A stretch of 64,000 nucleotides of DNA. Origin: Mya arenaria (taxonomy: Eukaryota > Mollusca > Bivalvia > Myida > Myidae). The stretch's first letter is position 1, and each line of letters starts with the position of its first letter. Under the pieces are notes generated by a model. The model saw only the letters and a program-made list of their open reading frames with translations. It ran no database searches and was not told the DNA's origin. The DNA lies in NCBI RefSeq assembly GCF_026914265.1, contig NC_069124.1, forward strand, positions 58,310,589-58,374,588, in the 5' to 3' direction. Position numbers and translations under genes: made by a program. Below, one piece after another: positions 1 through 11,593 of the stretch.

Positions 1-439
1 TTGTGATTTATGATGAGGAAACAATACCTCTATGAATAGCAATTTTTAAGGCTTTTAATACTTGATTTAGTGACTCCTGTTTCATCTTACCTACATTCAT
101 TCTTTAAGGAGGGCTTGGGAAGAGAATATGACCTATAAAACTAGAACATAGTTTTTTTCTAAAACTTGACCAAATTTCATTCATATAAAGTGGAACTTGA
201 GGCCACTCTAATCAAACACATTTTGACCAATAAACAAGTTTCACCTAATATTATTTAAATGTTGACGAGAATAAATACTGACAAATATCATGAAAATTAT
301 ATATATAGTTTCTGAAGCATTTACAGTTTATATTATTAGAACAAACAACCTACATGCTTTTTGTCCAACCTGAACAGTTATCAATCTCTACTAAGATTTT
401 TTTGGTAAACATATTCTGGCCAGTATGAATAAAGACCAA
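1..439. other. AT-rich stretch, nothing recognised
   Basis: I see no exon-like open frame with splice sites, no RNA gene and no obvious repeat here. It leads directly into the composite repeat at 440. Confidence 0.4.
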
Positions 440-1360
440 AGAGACAAGAGCTGTCACAGAGACAGCGCTCTCGACTATTCCGCTGCTTTTCAGTGAAAGG
501 ATTGAAAAGTTTTGGCGAAACATGCATGGATCACTGTTAGATTAGATTTCAATGCAATACATGATGTGCTGAGATATTAACATAAATGTGGTTACATGCA
601 AAATTTTAACCAGAATTTTTATCTAACTTGATTATTCAATTAGGTTGGGTGGTTGTATAAAGTCTCAATGCAATTCATCCAGTAGTTGCTGAGATATTAA
701 CCTATGTGTGCTTACATGCAAAACCTTAACCAGAATTTCTGAGTGAAATAATAAACGCAAGTATTTGCATTAAATGCAAACTATAGTTATATAACTTGGA
801 AAATTAAGTAGGTTGGATGGTTGAGTACCATTGTATCAAGTCTCAATGCAATACCTCAAGCAGTTGCTGAGATATTAACCTTAGATATAATGTGTGCTTC
901 CATGCAAAACCTTAACCAGAATTTCTAAGTCAAATAATAAAGGCCTATTATTTACATTAAATGCAAACTAGAGTTATCTTACTTGTTTAAAAAAAGTAGG
1001 TTGGATGGTTGAGTACCATTGTATCAAGTCTCAATGCAATACCTCAAGCAGTTGCTGAGATATTAACCTATGTGTGCTTGCATGCAAAACCTTAACCAGA
1101 ATTTCTAAGTCAAATAATAAAGGCCTATTATTTACATTAAATGCAAACTAGAGTTATCTTACTTGTTTAAATAAGTAGGTTGGATGGTTGAGTACCATTG
1201 TATAAAGTCTCAATGCAATACCTCAAGTAGTTGCTGAGATATTAACCTATGTGTGCTTGCACGCAAACCCTTAACCAAGGGGTGACACCGACGCCGACGC
1301 TTGGGTGAGTAGTATAGCTCTCCATATTCTACGAAAAGTTGAGCTAAAAATGAGTCCCCA
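440..1360. repeat. Composite interspersed repeat with internal ~180-bp tandem units
   Basis: Starts near a segment containing AGAGCTGTCACAGAGACAGC and ends near GACGCCGACGCTTGGGTGAG followed by a short stem around AGCTC/GAGCT. Between them a unit containing TCTCAATGCAATACCTCAAG and GTTGCTGAGATATTAACCTA recurs at about 550, 664, 841, 1028 and 1207. The last three are nearly identical and spaced about 180-187 bp apart; the first two are more divergent. End motifs of this kind are, as I recall, common in bivalve genomes. No coding capacity seen, so it looks like a non-autonomous element with an expanded core. Confidence 0.6.
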
Positions 1361-1379
1361 TACTAAAGTGTTAACGCTG

Positions 1380-2200
1380 TATGAAACTGTTAATAAAAAT
1401 GAAGGACAGACTATGATCAATCACAATAGTTCAACATGAGCACTTTGTACTGTGTTGAGGTAAATGTTAATCATCCAACTTATCTAAGGGTAATCTATTT
1501 TCAAATCTATAATGTATTTGTCTGTTAAAAGTTAAAATTGGTATATCATTCCAATTTTAGTGAATCTTTATGTGACGGATGTCTTGTCCATTAAGTTGCC
1601 TTCAATGAAGATTTTGAAGTCAGGCTGTCTCTTGTTGGATGTGGGGAGTTTTCTGAAAGAAAAAGGAACATTAAGCAATACATAAACACAGTTCCATTGT
1701 TGGCTTCAAATATTGAACTATTAAGGAGCTTTTCATTCATTTGTGCCATTGGCTTCAATGTTAAAATTTGATAGTTACCCCATATAAGTATCATTTGAAA
1801 GGGCTTTGCATACTGATTACTTATATGTAAAATCAATGACAAGAACATATTTTCACCTTGAAAAGTTATTGCTGGCATCCCAAAATCACATTATTGTTCA
1901 TCAGATACATTAAGTTATTATCTATCTTGCAAAAGCTCTATGGTTGATTTTGAAATATGATAGTTCTTATACATATTATATCTTAATATTACAAATTAGC
2001 CACACTTTTTGTGATATAGATTTTATATATATGCACATAAAAATATGTAACAAAAAATATACAAATAAATAAGAAACGATAAAAACACACAAATCTTAGT
2101 TTATTTTACATTGATAGATAGTTCATATAAACTTTGCTAAACACAGAAAGAAAATAATTGTTTCTATTACAGGATTTGAACCTGGACAATTAATTTTAAT
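1380..2200. other. AT-rich non-coding stretch
   Basis: No splice-bounded open frame, RNA gene or recognised repeat. A 95-codon minus-strand open frame at 1591-1878 has no recognisable motif and is treated as chance. Confidence 0.4.
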
Positions 2201-3440
2201 GTCAATGAGCATATTTGAGCATGATCACAACTGTGCATTACAACAAAGGATAACATTGAAAACTAACAAAGGGCAACTACTACAAAAAAAATCTTGAGTT
2301 TTGGTTTCTGTGCACTGCACTTCTGCTAAATGAGATCTATCTGTACATATTTGAAGTTTGAGATCAACACCTCAAAGACTTTTCAAGTTCTGCTGCAGAC
2401 AAAAACTCAGTATGAAATATAACAAAGGGTTATTACAAAAAGAACTGTAAACAGAGTTATGGTCCCTTAACACTGCACTTCTTCTCAATAGGGATCTATC
2501 TGTATATGAAGTTTGAAGTTAATACCTGGGGGATTTATGCTCAAGATTACATTCCGTGCACACGCACACACACGTGCACAATTACACAATTACTGTATCC
2601 ACTTTGCCTTTTGGCAAGGGATAATCAATAGTTTAGTCCTCATCATCAGGGTCTTAAACAAACATGATGAACATAATCATAGCATGCATAAAACAGTTTA
2701 CAGTTGTATCAAATCTGGAATAAAAAACTGTACCTAGATGAATTTGTAACAGGTGGCAATCAGTCATCACTTTCCTGTTTCCTGTTTCTCATTGTGTCAT
2801 TCCTGTATCTCATTGTGTCTTAGTTGGTTTAGTACAACTCTGGCCTGGTCCACAATTGCAACAACTGAAAAACAACTGAACGATTAGCAAAAGAGAACTT
2901 ATACCTTAAATGTACATAATATATTGCTACTAAAAAATGACTCATACTGTCAAACACTTGTTTCCATGAAAAACTACAGCTATCACCTATTGTAATAAGA
3001 GGTTTCACTGAGAGTGATATTTGCTTTTAAGCATACAGTAACCAATTAGGCAATACTTTTAAAACTGCCAAGCACAAAATAAACATAAGAAAATAATCCT
3101 TAATATACCAAAAACAGAATAGTGTTTTGTTAAATTAAAGTAAAAAATGAAAAAAAGTTATGAAGAGAAGAAAAAAATAAAAAAAATATAAAGATAATAA
3201 TCAAAGGTTTACAATTCTTTGACTACCATACACAATTTAATGATTCATATGCACAGCTATTTTTCTTATCACGTCCAATATGTGCATGAAGTTTGAAGTT
3301 AATACCTCAAAAACATAGAAAAGTGAAAGAAAAATAATCAAAGACCAATAACTCTAAAATACCATAAACAAAAATGTTTTTTGCACAGCACTTCTCCTCA
3401 ACATATTTAATATGTGTTAGAAATCTCAGAAGCATTTGGA
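2200..3440. repeat. Scattered degenerate interspersed-repeat units
   Basis: A unit with AACAAAGGG, then a GCACTGCACTTCT block, then GATCTATCTGTA and GAAGTTTGA(A/G)(A/G)T is seen at about 2265-2400 and 2415-2540. A more diverged form is at about 3270-3420. The copies flank and partly surround the last exon-like block at 2797-2864. They look like old, partial copies of one element. Confidence 0.45.
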
Positions 3441-4214
3441 ATTATGGATAATAGAAGACTTGTCCAAATGAACCCTAACCATCAAGTGGTAGGAGTATAA
3501 TAGCAGAGACAAATCATACATATGTCTTTATATTTAATATGTCAATGTATGTTTGAACAGAATAATTATGTAAATTCTCATTTCTTGGCTTACCTCATAT
3601 TTATATTGTTATACATAGAATTAATCCAAAGAGAACTTACCATTCACTGACAAGATTTCCTCATTATACACAGGAGTATCTTCATACTTTTAGAATCTCT
3701 CCATTTTTCATCTCCATGGGAACTGCAATGCATAACACATAAGAAAGGAAATCAAACAATTGCATTTTTTAAAACAATTTGTAGAGAAAAATAAAACATG
3801 ACTTCAGACACATGCAGAATCATTTGCATTTATTTTAAGCAAGTTACAAGAGTAACTGTACCCTATGCCATCTGAGTAAAATCTGCATGCAACAAACATG
3901 TGCATGCAAAATTGCATGGACTTTCATTTATTTGCTTAACAGTTTCAATTAAACCTAACAACCTGACCAAATACTTGAAATATCTTATACTTGAATACAT
4001 TATGTTATACTAGTAAATGACATTGAGTACATGTAAATATGTGTTAAAAATCTACCTTTCAAATCCAATGCTTTCTTTGCATCAAAACGTTTGTCTGTTT
4101 GCCCTTAAATTGGTCCCTCAAGAGTATCTGGTCTGAAATAAATATAAAATTCACCTACTTTTAAGCTAAAATTAGCTATAATACTAACTTGGCTGATCTT
4201 AGGAAAAATGAATC

Positions 4215-4530
4215 TTAAAGCTGCACTCTCACAGATTGACTGTTTTAACATTATTATTATCTCAGAGAATCAATGCCTTTAATTGCTAACAATAAAACAG
4301 AAGTCATGTATTGAGAAATCTGCTTATTATTTCATTTTTCTGAAAGTGTTCAAATTTAAGTCACAGAACAACAATTATGAACGTACATATGAAAAACAGC
4401 TATCTGATATTTTTTCAGCAGTTTTAAATCATGGTTCGCGGACATAATTTATGCACTAACATTGCATGATTCATTCCATGATGAAAAAAAAAGTTGTCAG
4501 AATGGTAAATCTGTGAAAATGCAGCTTTAA
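4215..4530. mobile_element. TTAA-ended MITE, family A (copy 1)
   Basis: Begins TTAAAGCTGCACTCTCACAG and ends with the inverted form (CTGTGAAAATGCAGCTTTAA). The length, about 316 bp, and the ends match other copies at 5824, 7815 and 11594. TTAA at both ends fits a piggyBac-like target site, though no transposase is present and the assignment is an inference. It lies upstream of the second exon of the minus-strand unit. Confidence 0.75.
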
Positions 4531-4759
4531 TAACAATCCCCAACAGTTCCTCCCAAAGACTTGTTTAAAAGGGGCTGTAATCTGTTTAATGAAATAGCGG
4601 AAAAAAAGAAAATTGACGAAAACTGACATAAACTTGGTATCTATGTGTACAATGCATTAAAACTTACTAACTGAAGTACCACATAATTTACAATAAAAAA
4701 AAATCGCCAATATATTACAAGTTAGGTATAAAGATTAAATATTCCAACTGTTTAGGATA

Positions 4760-4835
4760 AGCCTTCATAGCACAGTGGAAACAACACTGGACTGCAATTT
4801 TGGCGACACCGGTTCCAACACATTCTCTGACTTGA
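4760..4835. mobile_element. Possible tRNA-derived SINE fragment
   Basis: The sequence runs AGCACAGTGGAAAC and about 40 bp later GGTTCCAACAC, which resemble degenerate A and B box positions of a tRNA-derived head. A T-rich and then A-rich tract follows. No target duplication found; weak. Confidence 0.25.
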
Positions 4836-5619
4836 TTTTTTTTTTTTACATTTTGCATTTTGGTAAAAAAAAAATACCATTATGATATCAAAGATCAAAA
4901 GATTTTTTGAATAATTGTCCTGAGATTCTTTACAGAATATTTTATTATTTTTTGTTGGGGGGGGGGGGGTCCCACCCCTTTTCTGGATCCGCTAGTGTGG
5001 GTTACTCCCGTATGAACTGAATTTAATTTGGTGCAAAGCTCTAATAAAAATTTGTGTATTCAATTAAATTCATAAAACTAATTATTGTAAACAAACCATT
5101 TGCAACTATCCCTGAATAACTTTTAAATGATAGTGATTATTTTCATTTGCATGATAACTAAGAAAATATAAAATAACACTTGAGTGTCCTGTATGGTATC
5201 CCGATATAGTCAATACTTACAACTTACATGTGCAGGAATCAGGAAGGAGCTCCATTCTACCAACTTAATACCATTCTTATTTGTCGTCTTCTTAACCGGA
5301 TGCTTGAATTTTTGTAAACAAACCCAATGAACCCTGCATCGTTCCACTAGACTTTCTCGCTTAATATTTACGCTCGGTTGTGCCTGTATCGAAGAAAATG
5401 AAGACCAGTCCAAAACATTGCGTCATTTAGTATTTATCACGCGCGAGAGAGGTTCAAACGGGTTCAAAACATCGAATTTGACCGACACTGAACAGAGGTA
5501 TATGGCTATTTTCTTTGAAAATATAACACTTTCTAGTTCAAAAGGTAATTGAATTTATGTAGATACGTAAACAATTGACAGTTTAACGAGTATATTTTAT
5601 TGATATAACGAAGTACTCC

Positions 5620-6330
5620 TTAAAGCTGCACTCTCACATACATGTATTTTGACAACTTTGTTATTTTTTATTTTTGTCTTGGAGTTTGAATGAGCCAGTT
5701 TCTGTGTAAATTAATATATGCAAATAAGTGATATAAGCCTGCTGACATATTCCGTTAAAAAAATGTTTTATGGCTAAAAGTGCTACTAACAGTTGGAAGA
5801 AAAATGCATAAAACATCATTTTCTTAAAGCTGCACTCTCACAGATTGAACATTTTGCCAACTTTTTTATGTTTTATCTTGGAATGTACTAATTTTGGCGA
5901 AAATCCATGGAAACCAGTTATATAAGACTGCTGACAAATATAGATCGCAAATTTTTATATATACCAGTTCAAAAATTGATGTTTTGTTCATTTTTCTAAA
6001 ACGTTTATTAACGGTTTTAGCCATAAAACATTAATTTTCAAACGGAAAATGAAAATCTATGATCTGGTTTTTCGTAAGCAATCCTATATCATTGGTTTGC
6101 AGATATTTATACAAAAATTTGCTCTTTCCAAGACAAAAAATAAAAAAAGTTGTAAAAATGGTATATCTGTGATAGTGAAGCTTTAACTAAAATATATATG
6201 CAATCCAATGTTTTTTTAAGCAGTCTTGTGTCACTGTTTTTCTTGCACTTATGCATTTATTGGCTTGTATAAAGACAAAAAATAAAACAGTTGTCAAAAC
6301 ATTTAATCTGTTAAAGTGCAATGTTTATTT
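5620..6330. mobile_element. Family A MITE split by a nested copy
   Basis: The left part (5620-5823) starts TTAAAGCTGCACTCTCACA. The right part (about 6187-6330) ends with the degenerate inverse terminus (AATCTGTTAAAGTGCA). The two halves are separated by a complete second copy at 5824-6186, so the outer element was hit by a relative. The outer copy is clearly more degraded than the inner one. Confidence 0.6.
5824..6186. mobile_element. TTAA-ended MITE, family A (inner, nested copy)
   Basis: Complete copy of about 363 bp bounded by TTAAAGCTGCACTCTCACAG and its inverse ending in GCTTTAA. The interior is a long imperfect fold-back: AAAACATTAATTTTC near the centre mirrors the flanking arms. It is inserted in the older family A copy. 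Confidence 0.75.
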
Positions 6331-6658
6331 AAATATACTTGATGCTTGCCTCAATCATTGCCGCTGACCGATCATCAGATGACAGCACCAACATCCAACA
6401 ATGCAGCGATATTTTTAAAGTCTCTTTCACATCATTCTGTATCCTAATATTTTAATTTATTTAAGATAGTTGCTTATCAAGATGCTGAATGCATATTTTA
6501 CAGCCTTTTAGGCTTTAGAGTGTATTCAATGTCATTTTCAGAAGAAATATCTTGATCGAAGCTAGGAACAAGCTCACAACTGGCATTAGTGAGTCATGCC
6601 TGTCAAAACTAATTTTGGGGTACATGCATGTGTCTTTTAAAGTAGTACAGTAGACATC

Positions 6659-6730
6659 AACTTTACAATGTACATGAATACATTGCATTCATACTTTAGT
6701 TATTTATGTATTCATGTACATTGTAAAGTT
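6659..6730. repeat. Perfect 25-bp inverted repeat (hairpin)
   Basis: Positions 6659-6683 and 6706-6730 are exact reverse complements separated by a 22-base loop. The arm contains CTTTACAATGTACATGAATA. It sits just upstream of a tRNA-derived SINE. It could be a tiny fold-back element or a hairpin RNA source. Confidence 0.8.
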
Positions 6731-6755
6731 ATTGTAGATGTAGATCGTGTCTATG

Positions 6756-7739
6756 AGAACCAGCCGTTCAGTTAGCTCAGTTGGTTACAGCGCCATGATA
6801 GTGTTCCAGCAGTTGTTGTTGGTTCAAGCTCCACACTGGGGCACTTCTCCTCCCAGGTTTACTTAAATGGTGGCAGCGGTACATGGCAGGAGTGCCTCCG
6901 TCAGCTTTAAACTACAGTCGAAACTCGATGGCTCGATATTCTAGGGACCAGCCAAAATACTTCGAGCTTCGAGAATATCGAGTCAAGCGGGATTGCTTAC
7001 AGAATGTTATTTTTTTTATTATTCGTTACAAAAAGTCTTGTTTACCTCGTTTGTTATTGGCTATGCTATCTCCGCGAAAGAAGAGTATTAAATGGGCATA
7101 GTTACACGTCTTAAAGTTCGTAACATCACTTATTCGATACTTAGAAAATATTATTTGATTGTTTTTATTAATTATAAAAATTATGCGAAAACAGCAAACA
7201 AGTAATTTTAAACAGTGGGTAACAAAAACATAGCTTATTAGTTATATAAGGATGCATTGAAATTTATACATGTATAACAATTAGGGAAAGAACTTAGATA
7301 AAGTGATGGCATGTTTATTCAAACTGTTAAGTCATTCAAATTTGATAATAATTATAATAAATTGAATTAATTTTTATCGATTAGCGCCGTGTGCTAAATG
7401 AAGCCAACAAAACAAATCAAGGTGTGAGGTTCTTACCTGAACCCGCGAAAATGACATCGACCCAAGCAAACAAAATTGTGAAATTCTTACTTGGAACCGC
7501 AAAAATGACTTCGAGCGTGGAGAAATATCGACCCTCAATATATCGAGCCATCCGATCAAATTTTATATGAACAAAGAGTTAAACAAAATCGGTTCTTTTA
7601 ATCTGGTTCAAGCCAACGAGGATATCGAGCCATGAGATATCGAGCCAACGAGTTTCGACTGTAATATATATATAAAGGGTTAATGGAGAGGAGTGGAGTG
7701 TATTGTGTGTCACTGTCAGTGTGTAAGAACCAGCCGCTC
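6756..7739 (+). mobile_element. tRNA-derived SINE with target duplication, split by a pogo-like MITE
   Basis: A head with an A box (TAGCTCAGTTGG near 6773) and a B box (GGTTCAAGCTCC near 6821) identifies a tRNA-derived SINE. It is flanked by AGAACCAGCCG(T/C)TC at 6756-6769 and 7726-7739, a 14-bp target duplication with one mismatch. Subtracting the 747-bp insertion at 6915-7661 leaves a SINE of about 209 bp. It is not a functional tRNA gene: the acceptor stem and 3' end are not tRNA-like. Confidence 0.65.
6915..7661. mobile_element. pogo/Tc1-like non-autonomous DNA transposon
   Basis: The ends are CAGTCGAAACTCGATGGCTC and its inverse CGAGTTTCGACTG, flanked on both sides by TA (6913-6914 and 7662-7663). 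The CAGT(C)GAA(A/C)CTCG terminus and TA duplication are typical of pogo-type elements. The arms continue for over 60 bp with repeated ATATCGAG words. No transposase frame. It lies inside the SINE, so it is the younger of the two. Confidence 0.75.
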
Positions 7740-7814
7740 CGATGTGGAAATACTTGTACCATAAGTCATGGTTTTTAAGTTTATTGTTTAAAGTTTCATT
7801 TTCTAGTTTTGACC

Positions 7815-8163
7815 TTAAAGGTGCACTCTCACAGATTGAACGTTTTGACAATTTTTTTGTCTTGGAATGAGGCAATTTTTGCGAAAATCCATGGAAACCA
7901 GTTATTTAAGACAGCTGACAAAAAATTAGATAGCAGATTTTTATATTTAAGTTTTAAAAGTAATGTTTTATGCATTTTTCTTAAACCATTAGTAACGGTT
8001 TAAGCCATAAAACATTAATTTTCGAACGGAAATATAGAAATCTACGATCTGATTTTTTGGCAGCAATCATATATCATTGGTTTGCAGATATTTATGCAAA
8101 AATTTGCTCTTTCCAAGACAAAAAATTTGTAAAAATGGTATATCTGTGAGAGTGCAGCTTTAA
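7815..8163. mobile_element. TTAA-ended MITE, family A (copy 4)
   Basis: Starts TTAAAGGTGCACTCTCACAG and ends CTGTGAGAGTGCAGCTTTAA. It is very similar along its whole length to the copy at 5824-6186, including the central segment with AAAACATTAATTTTCGAACG, implying both moved relatively recently. Confidence 0.8.
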
Positions 8164-9740
8164 ATTTTATGATTTAATGACAACTGCCTTGAAATAGATA
8201 CCTGATTTAAGCATTATGCCAATGTTTATAAATTTCTATTATATTTTACTGTGAAATAATGTAAATATATACATATAATTGTTTGTGTTAGTTTAAATTT
8301 GCTTGATTTATCATTAACCTAATTATATATTCTTTCATTTTTTTTTGTATTAACCCAATATTATGTCATATAATATATCTATGGGTATATAATACCAAGG
8401 TAAACACATGTATACAAATCACTTATTATTATGTATAGATAGTTTTTATTTCCATGTAACTCATTTGCCTACATACATTTTGGAAAATGTGGTCCATTAC
8501 AGATAAAACCCAGATGTATACATGGCCTGGATTTCCATATTATGCTGCCCAGAATAAAAGACGATGCAGTCCAGATAAAAACATTGTATGGCTCAATAAT
8601 CTTTACCAAACTTGGTAAAAAAAACTTTGTCATATTATGAGAAATCCCTGTTTTTTTGTTAATCATCTTCATTCACAGTATATGCAATTCACCAAGCAAC
8701 ACAAGACTTAAGTTAATGTCCACTTGACACATTTCTAGTATATTTGGCTTGTACATAAACATCACTTTTTCATAAGAGAATAAATCTCATGTAGGACATT
8801 TAGATTGCTCTAGAAATAATTGCCAAGATGTTTTGCATTTGAATCATGTTTAAAGCATACCCAACATTATTTGCATTTATTGTGTTCATGATTGTGTTGT
8901 ATTCTTCCTTTTTAAGATGCATCAGATGAAGTCTTTGACTTTCTAGAAAGGGATTTTGTAAGCTAGTACTGGACATGAAGACAGTCACTTGGAAATGATG
9001 ATTGTGCAACAGCGGTTAAACATATGCAATACATCATATGGTAATTTCTTTTCACCTCAATGAATATTTAAGTGACCTACCCACAAATAAAGTGATTCTC
9101 TAATATTTCCAATTTCCACTTTGATTTTGTAATCTGGTATTCTTCATTACTACTACCCGTAACTGGTATCTAAAAATAACATTATAATATTCATCAATAA
9201 TATCATAAGACCATGTGAATATTCAGTAATTTATATATGTAATCAATTTGTTTTTGTGTATGTGGTGTTTATATGTTGGAGTTTGTAGTTCATTGTCAGT
9301 GATTTTTTTATTGTGAAAAACTCCATTTTCCCCAAAATTAAAAAAATTACATTACATTCCGGATTAAAATAGCAATGAATTTCTTGAAATATAAACAAAA
9401 TCTTGACAAGTCTTACTCTTTCACAGCATAAGGTATGCATAAAAAAGTTAAAAAATGTATATTTGCCATTATATAAGCAATTTTGGCCTGATTTTGTATT
9501 TTTCCCAAAGTTGACTTTTTACCGAATTTGCGAGGTACATTGTACAGGCAGTAAAAAGAATTCATAATTTTTTTTTATGAATGTTGTTCAAGTTTCGTCC
9601 TTGGGGTCAAAGTTGTCCTAACCAGAGTTCCCCTGTTAATGATAGACTTCTAGAACAAAAATTGATACACATTCAAATCAGGCAATGACTTCTGCAGTAA
9701 TGTATGAATTCCTTAGAAACTGATGTCTAAACTAAAAGGT
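8164..9740. other. AT-rich non-coding stretch
   Basis: Several open frames of 60-70 codons exist on the minus strand, but none has recognisable motifs or splice-bounded ends. No repeats recognised. Confidence 0.4.
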
Positions 9741-9751
9741 ATTTAATAGTT

Positions 9752-9870
9752 TCAAAGATTATGAAACAAGTTGTTACAACAATATAATAATCACCTTTTG
9801 GCAGGATGTTAAGCAAGGTTTTGCCTTGTTGAGGAAATCGTAGACCTCGTAGTACCCTTAAGGAACCCAC
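9752..9870. mobile_element. Degenerate SINE fragment (tail region)
   Basis: The segment with GATTATGAAACAAGTTGTTA, AATCACC and GGCAGGATGTTA resembles the same region of the SINE at 41950-42200 (GATTGTGAAACAAGTTAAAT, then AATCACTCTCGTTGGCACGA). Only the tail half is recognisable. Confidence 0.4.
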
Positions 9871-10410
9871 TTGTCTAACTTAGTGACTTAACAATCCAAA
9901 CTCACAATGTCTTCCTTAACAACCACTTTATAAGCAACCAAGGACATCCTTATCAAATACTTCATTTACAGCAGCCAATGACTTCCATAAAAAATGATGA
10001 CTTCCTAAACAATCCTTGGCTTCTTTATCAACCAATGATTGCCTTAGCAACTACCTTCATCCATAGCAACAAATGAATCCCCATTCAACCAATGACTTCC
10101 TTAGCATCCAATTCCTTCCAACGCATCCATTAACTACCTTTATAGGCACCAATGCCTTATTTAGCAACCATTTTTTCCTGAGCAACAGCCAACATCCATA
10201 GCAACCAATTACTTCCTTAGTAATCATTTACTTCCATAGCAACATTCTGGTTCATTACCGTAACATCCATTGACCATGGGAACAACCAGCTTACCATACT
10301 TCTCATTTCTGTTAACAAAGAGCAGCCTTCTTTGAGGAGTCCTTATCAACCATCAAATAACACAGCAACCACTAACCTGCTAAGCAAATAGCAACACCTT
10401 TTATAACCAG
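9870..10410. repeat. Degenerate short tandem repeat (AGCAACCAATGACTTCCTT-like)
   Basis: A motif close to AGCAACCAATGACTTCCTT recurs about 20-25 times with heavy divergence over 540 bp. The spacing is around 20-25 bp. It reads as an old minisatellite. No coding potential. Confidence 0.6.
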
Positions 10411-10898
10411 TTGTTACCTGACTGACTTGTTTATGGTCATTTTAATCAGGTGACCAATTAAGGGCCATGCTGGCCCTTTTGTTTTGAATGTACATTTCCT
10501 TAGCTTATTCATTTAATTCAGCAAATGTATAAACATAGTGTACAATACTTTCAAGTTTTGTCATTATTATATATTATCAATGTTTTAATTTTCAAACAGG
10601 TGACCAGACAGGGAGGAAACTAGGGAAATGGTTATCCACCAACAGCCCAAGTGCTTGGTTGATAAGAGGAGCCACAGCATTAAACATTACTGCACAAAGT
10701 GGTGTGCTTTGCTAACACTTATGATTGTGATTTGATAAAAAAGCAATGAATGAACGCTCATTATTCATAACTATAACTAAAACATTGATGTCAAAAGTTG
10801 TCAATTTTCAACATATATAGTATTTGAGATCCTGATCTATAGTTGTGTGCAATGGATTATCAAACAAAAACAAAAGAGTGGGCAACAAAATGAATAGC

Positions 10899-11122
10899 AT
10901 AATGCACCAGTCAATTGTAACCACATCCCGCCCCCAGGTCCGGGGACTTTTGACTTTTGGTCCAGCCTACCCCAGGTTAAATTCCCTGAACTGATCCTGA
11001 ACTAAAATCCCTGCCAAATTCCCCCCGCATCCAACATACCATAGGTAAGACAAAACAACCGCATTCACACCCAGTATACCCCCAGACGGGGGTGGTGGTG
11101 GTTACAATTGACATGTGCATTA
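10899..11122. mobile_element. GC-rich fold-back MITE, family B (copy 1)
   Basis: The left end ATGCACCAGTCAATTGTAAC mirrors the right end GTTACAATTGACATGTGCAT, with TA on both sides. The interior includes CCCCCAGGTCCGGGGA and is far more GC-rich than its surroundings. A second copy is at 48613-48929. Confidence 0.75.
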
Positions 11123-11593
11123 CCCACTACCCATTTACACCAGTAATTCATAATTATATTTGATAGACATGCCTCTTGTCAAAGGTTTTGAAGGGTATGA
11201 ACGTCAGAACTACCTGCCTATGGCCTTTCAAGATTTTATAACATTGTTAAACTAAAGAAATTATTATTAAGTTTATACTAGATCTTTGTTAAGAGTGACC
11301 CCTTTGATAATTCTGGAGAAAAACTATTAGGATTAGGTTCTGTATTTGTCCATAATTTGTTATATGACATGTAAGCAGGAGTTCATTCCTTCAAAGAATT
11401 GTGAATCTTATATAATTATGTATTTGACATCTTATGAATTTTATCACACTTTAACCTAGAGGCAGTTCAAATAAATACTGCTATGATTGAACCAATACTG
11501 AATAAGGGCAAGAATTCCAAACAAGACAGTATACATCTAGTATCATGTTTGTCTGATAATTTTGAAATCATAGTGATTAAATCTAAAAGGATG

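Larger units (their letters stand above)
2797..5255 (-). pseudogene. Four-exon minus-strand unit with broken frame; function unknown
   Basis: Exon-like blocks in transcription order are 5255-5228 (ATG at 5255, then a GTAAGT donor), 4132-4056 (TTTATTTCAG acceptor, GTAGAT donor), 3722-3641 (TGCATTGCAG acceptor, GTAAGT donor) and 2864-2797 (TTTTTCAG acceptor, TGA stop at 2799-2797). The last joint reads on in frame as EEILSVN then VVAIVDQARVVLNQL. Peptides such as DAKKALDLK and YEDTPVYNEE look coding. No single frame passes through blocks two and three without a stop, so at least two shifts would be needed. It could be a pseudogene, a non-coding RNA, or a real small gene with sequence errors. 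I do not recognise the family. Confidence 0.4.

Noticed and set aside
5210-5413. 67-codon frame MDWSSFSSIQAQ… as the first exon product
   Set aside because: Joined through the nearest donor it hits a stop at once; the frame starting at 5255 goes further, so this longer one is probably chance.
6770-6850. tRNA gene on the plus strand
   Set aside because: Only the internal promoter boxes are present; the flanking duplication and tail show a SINE.
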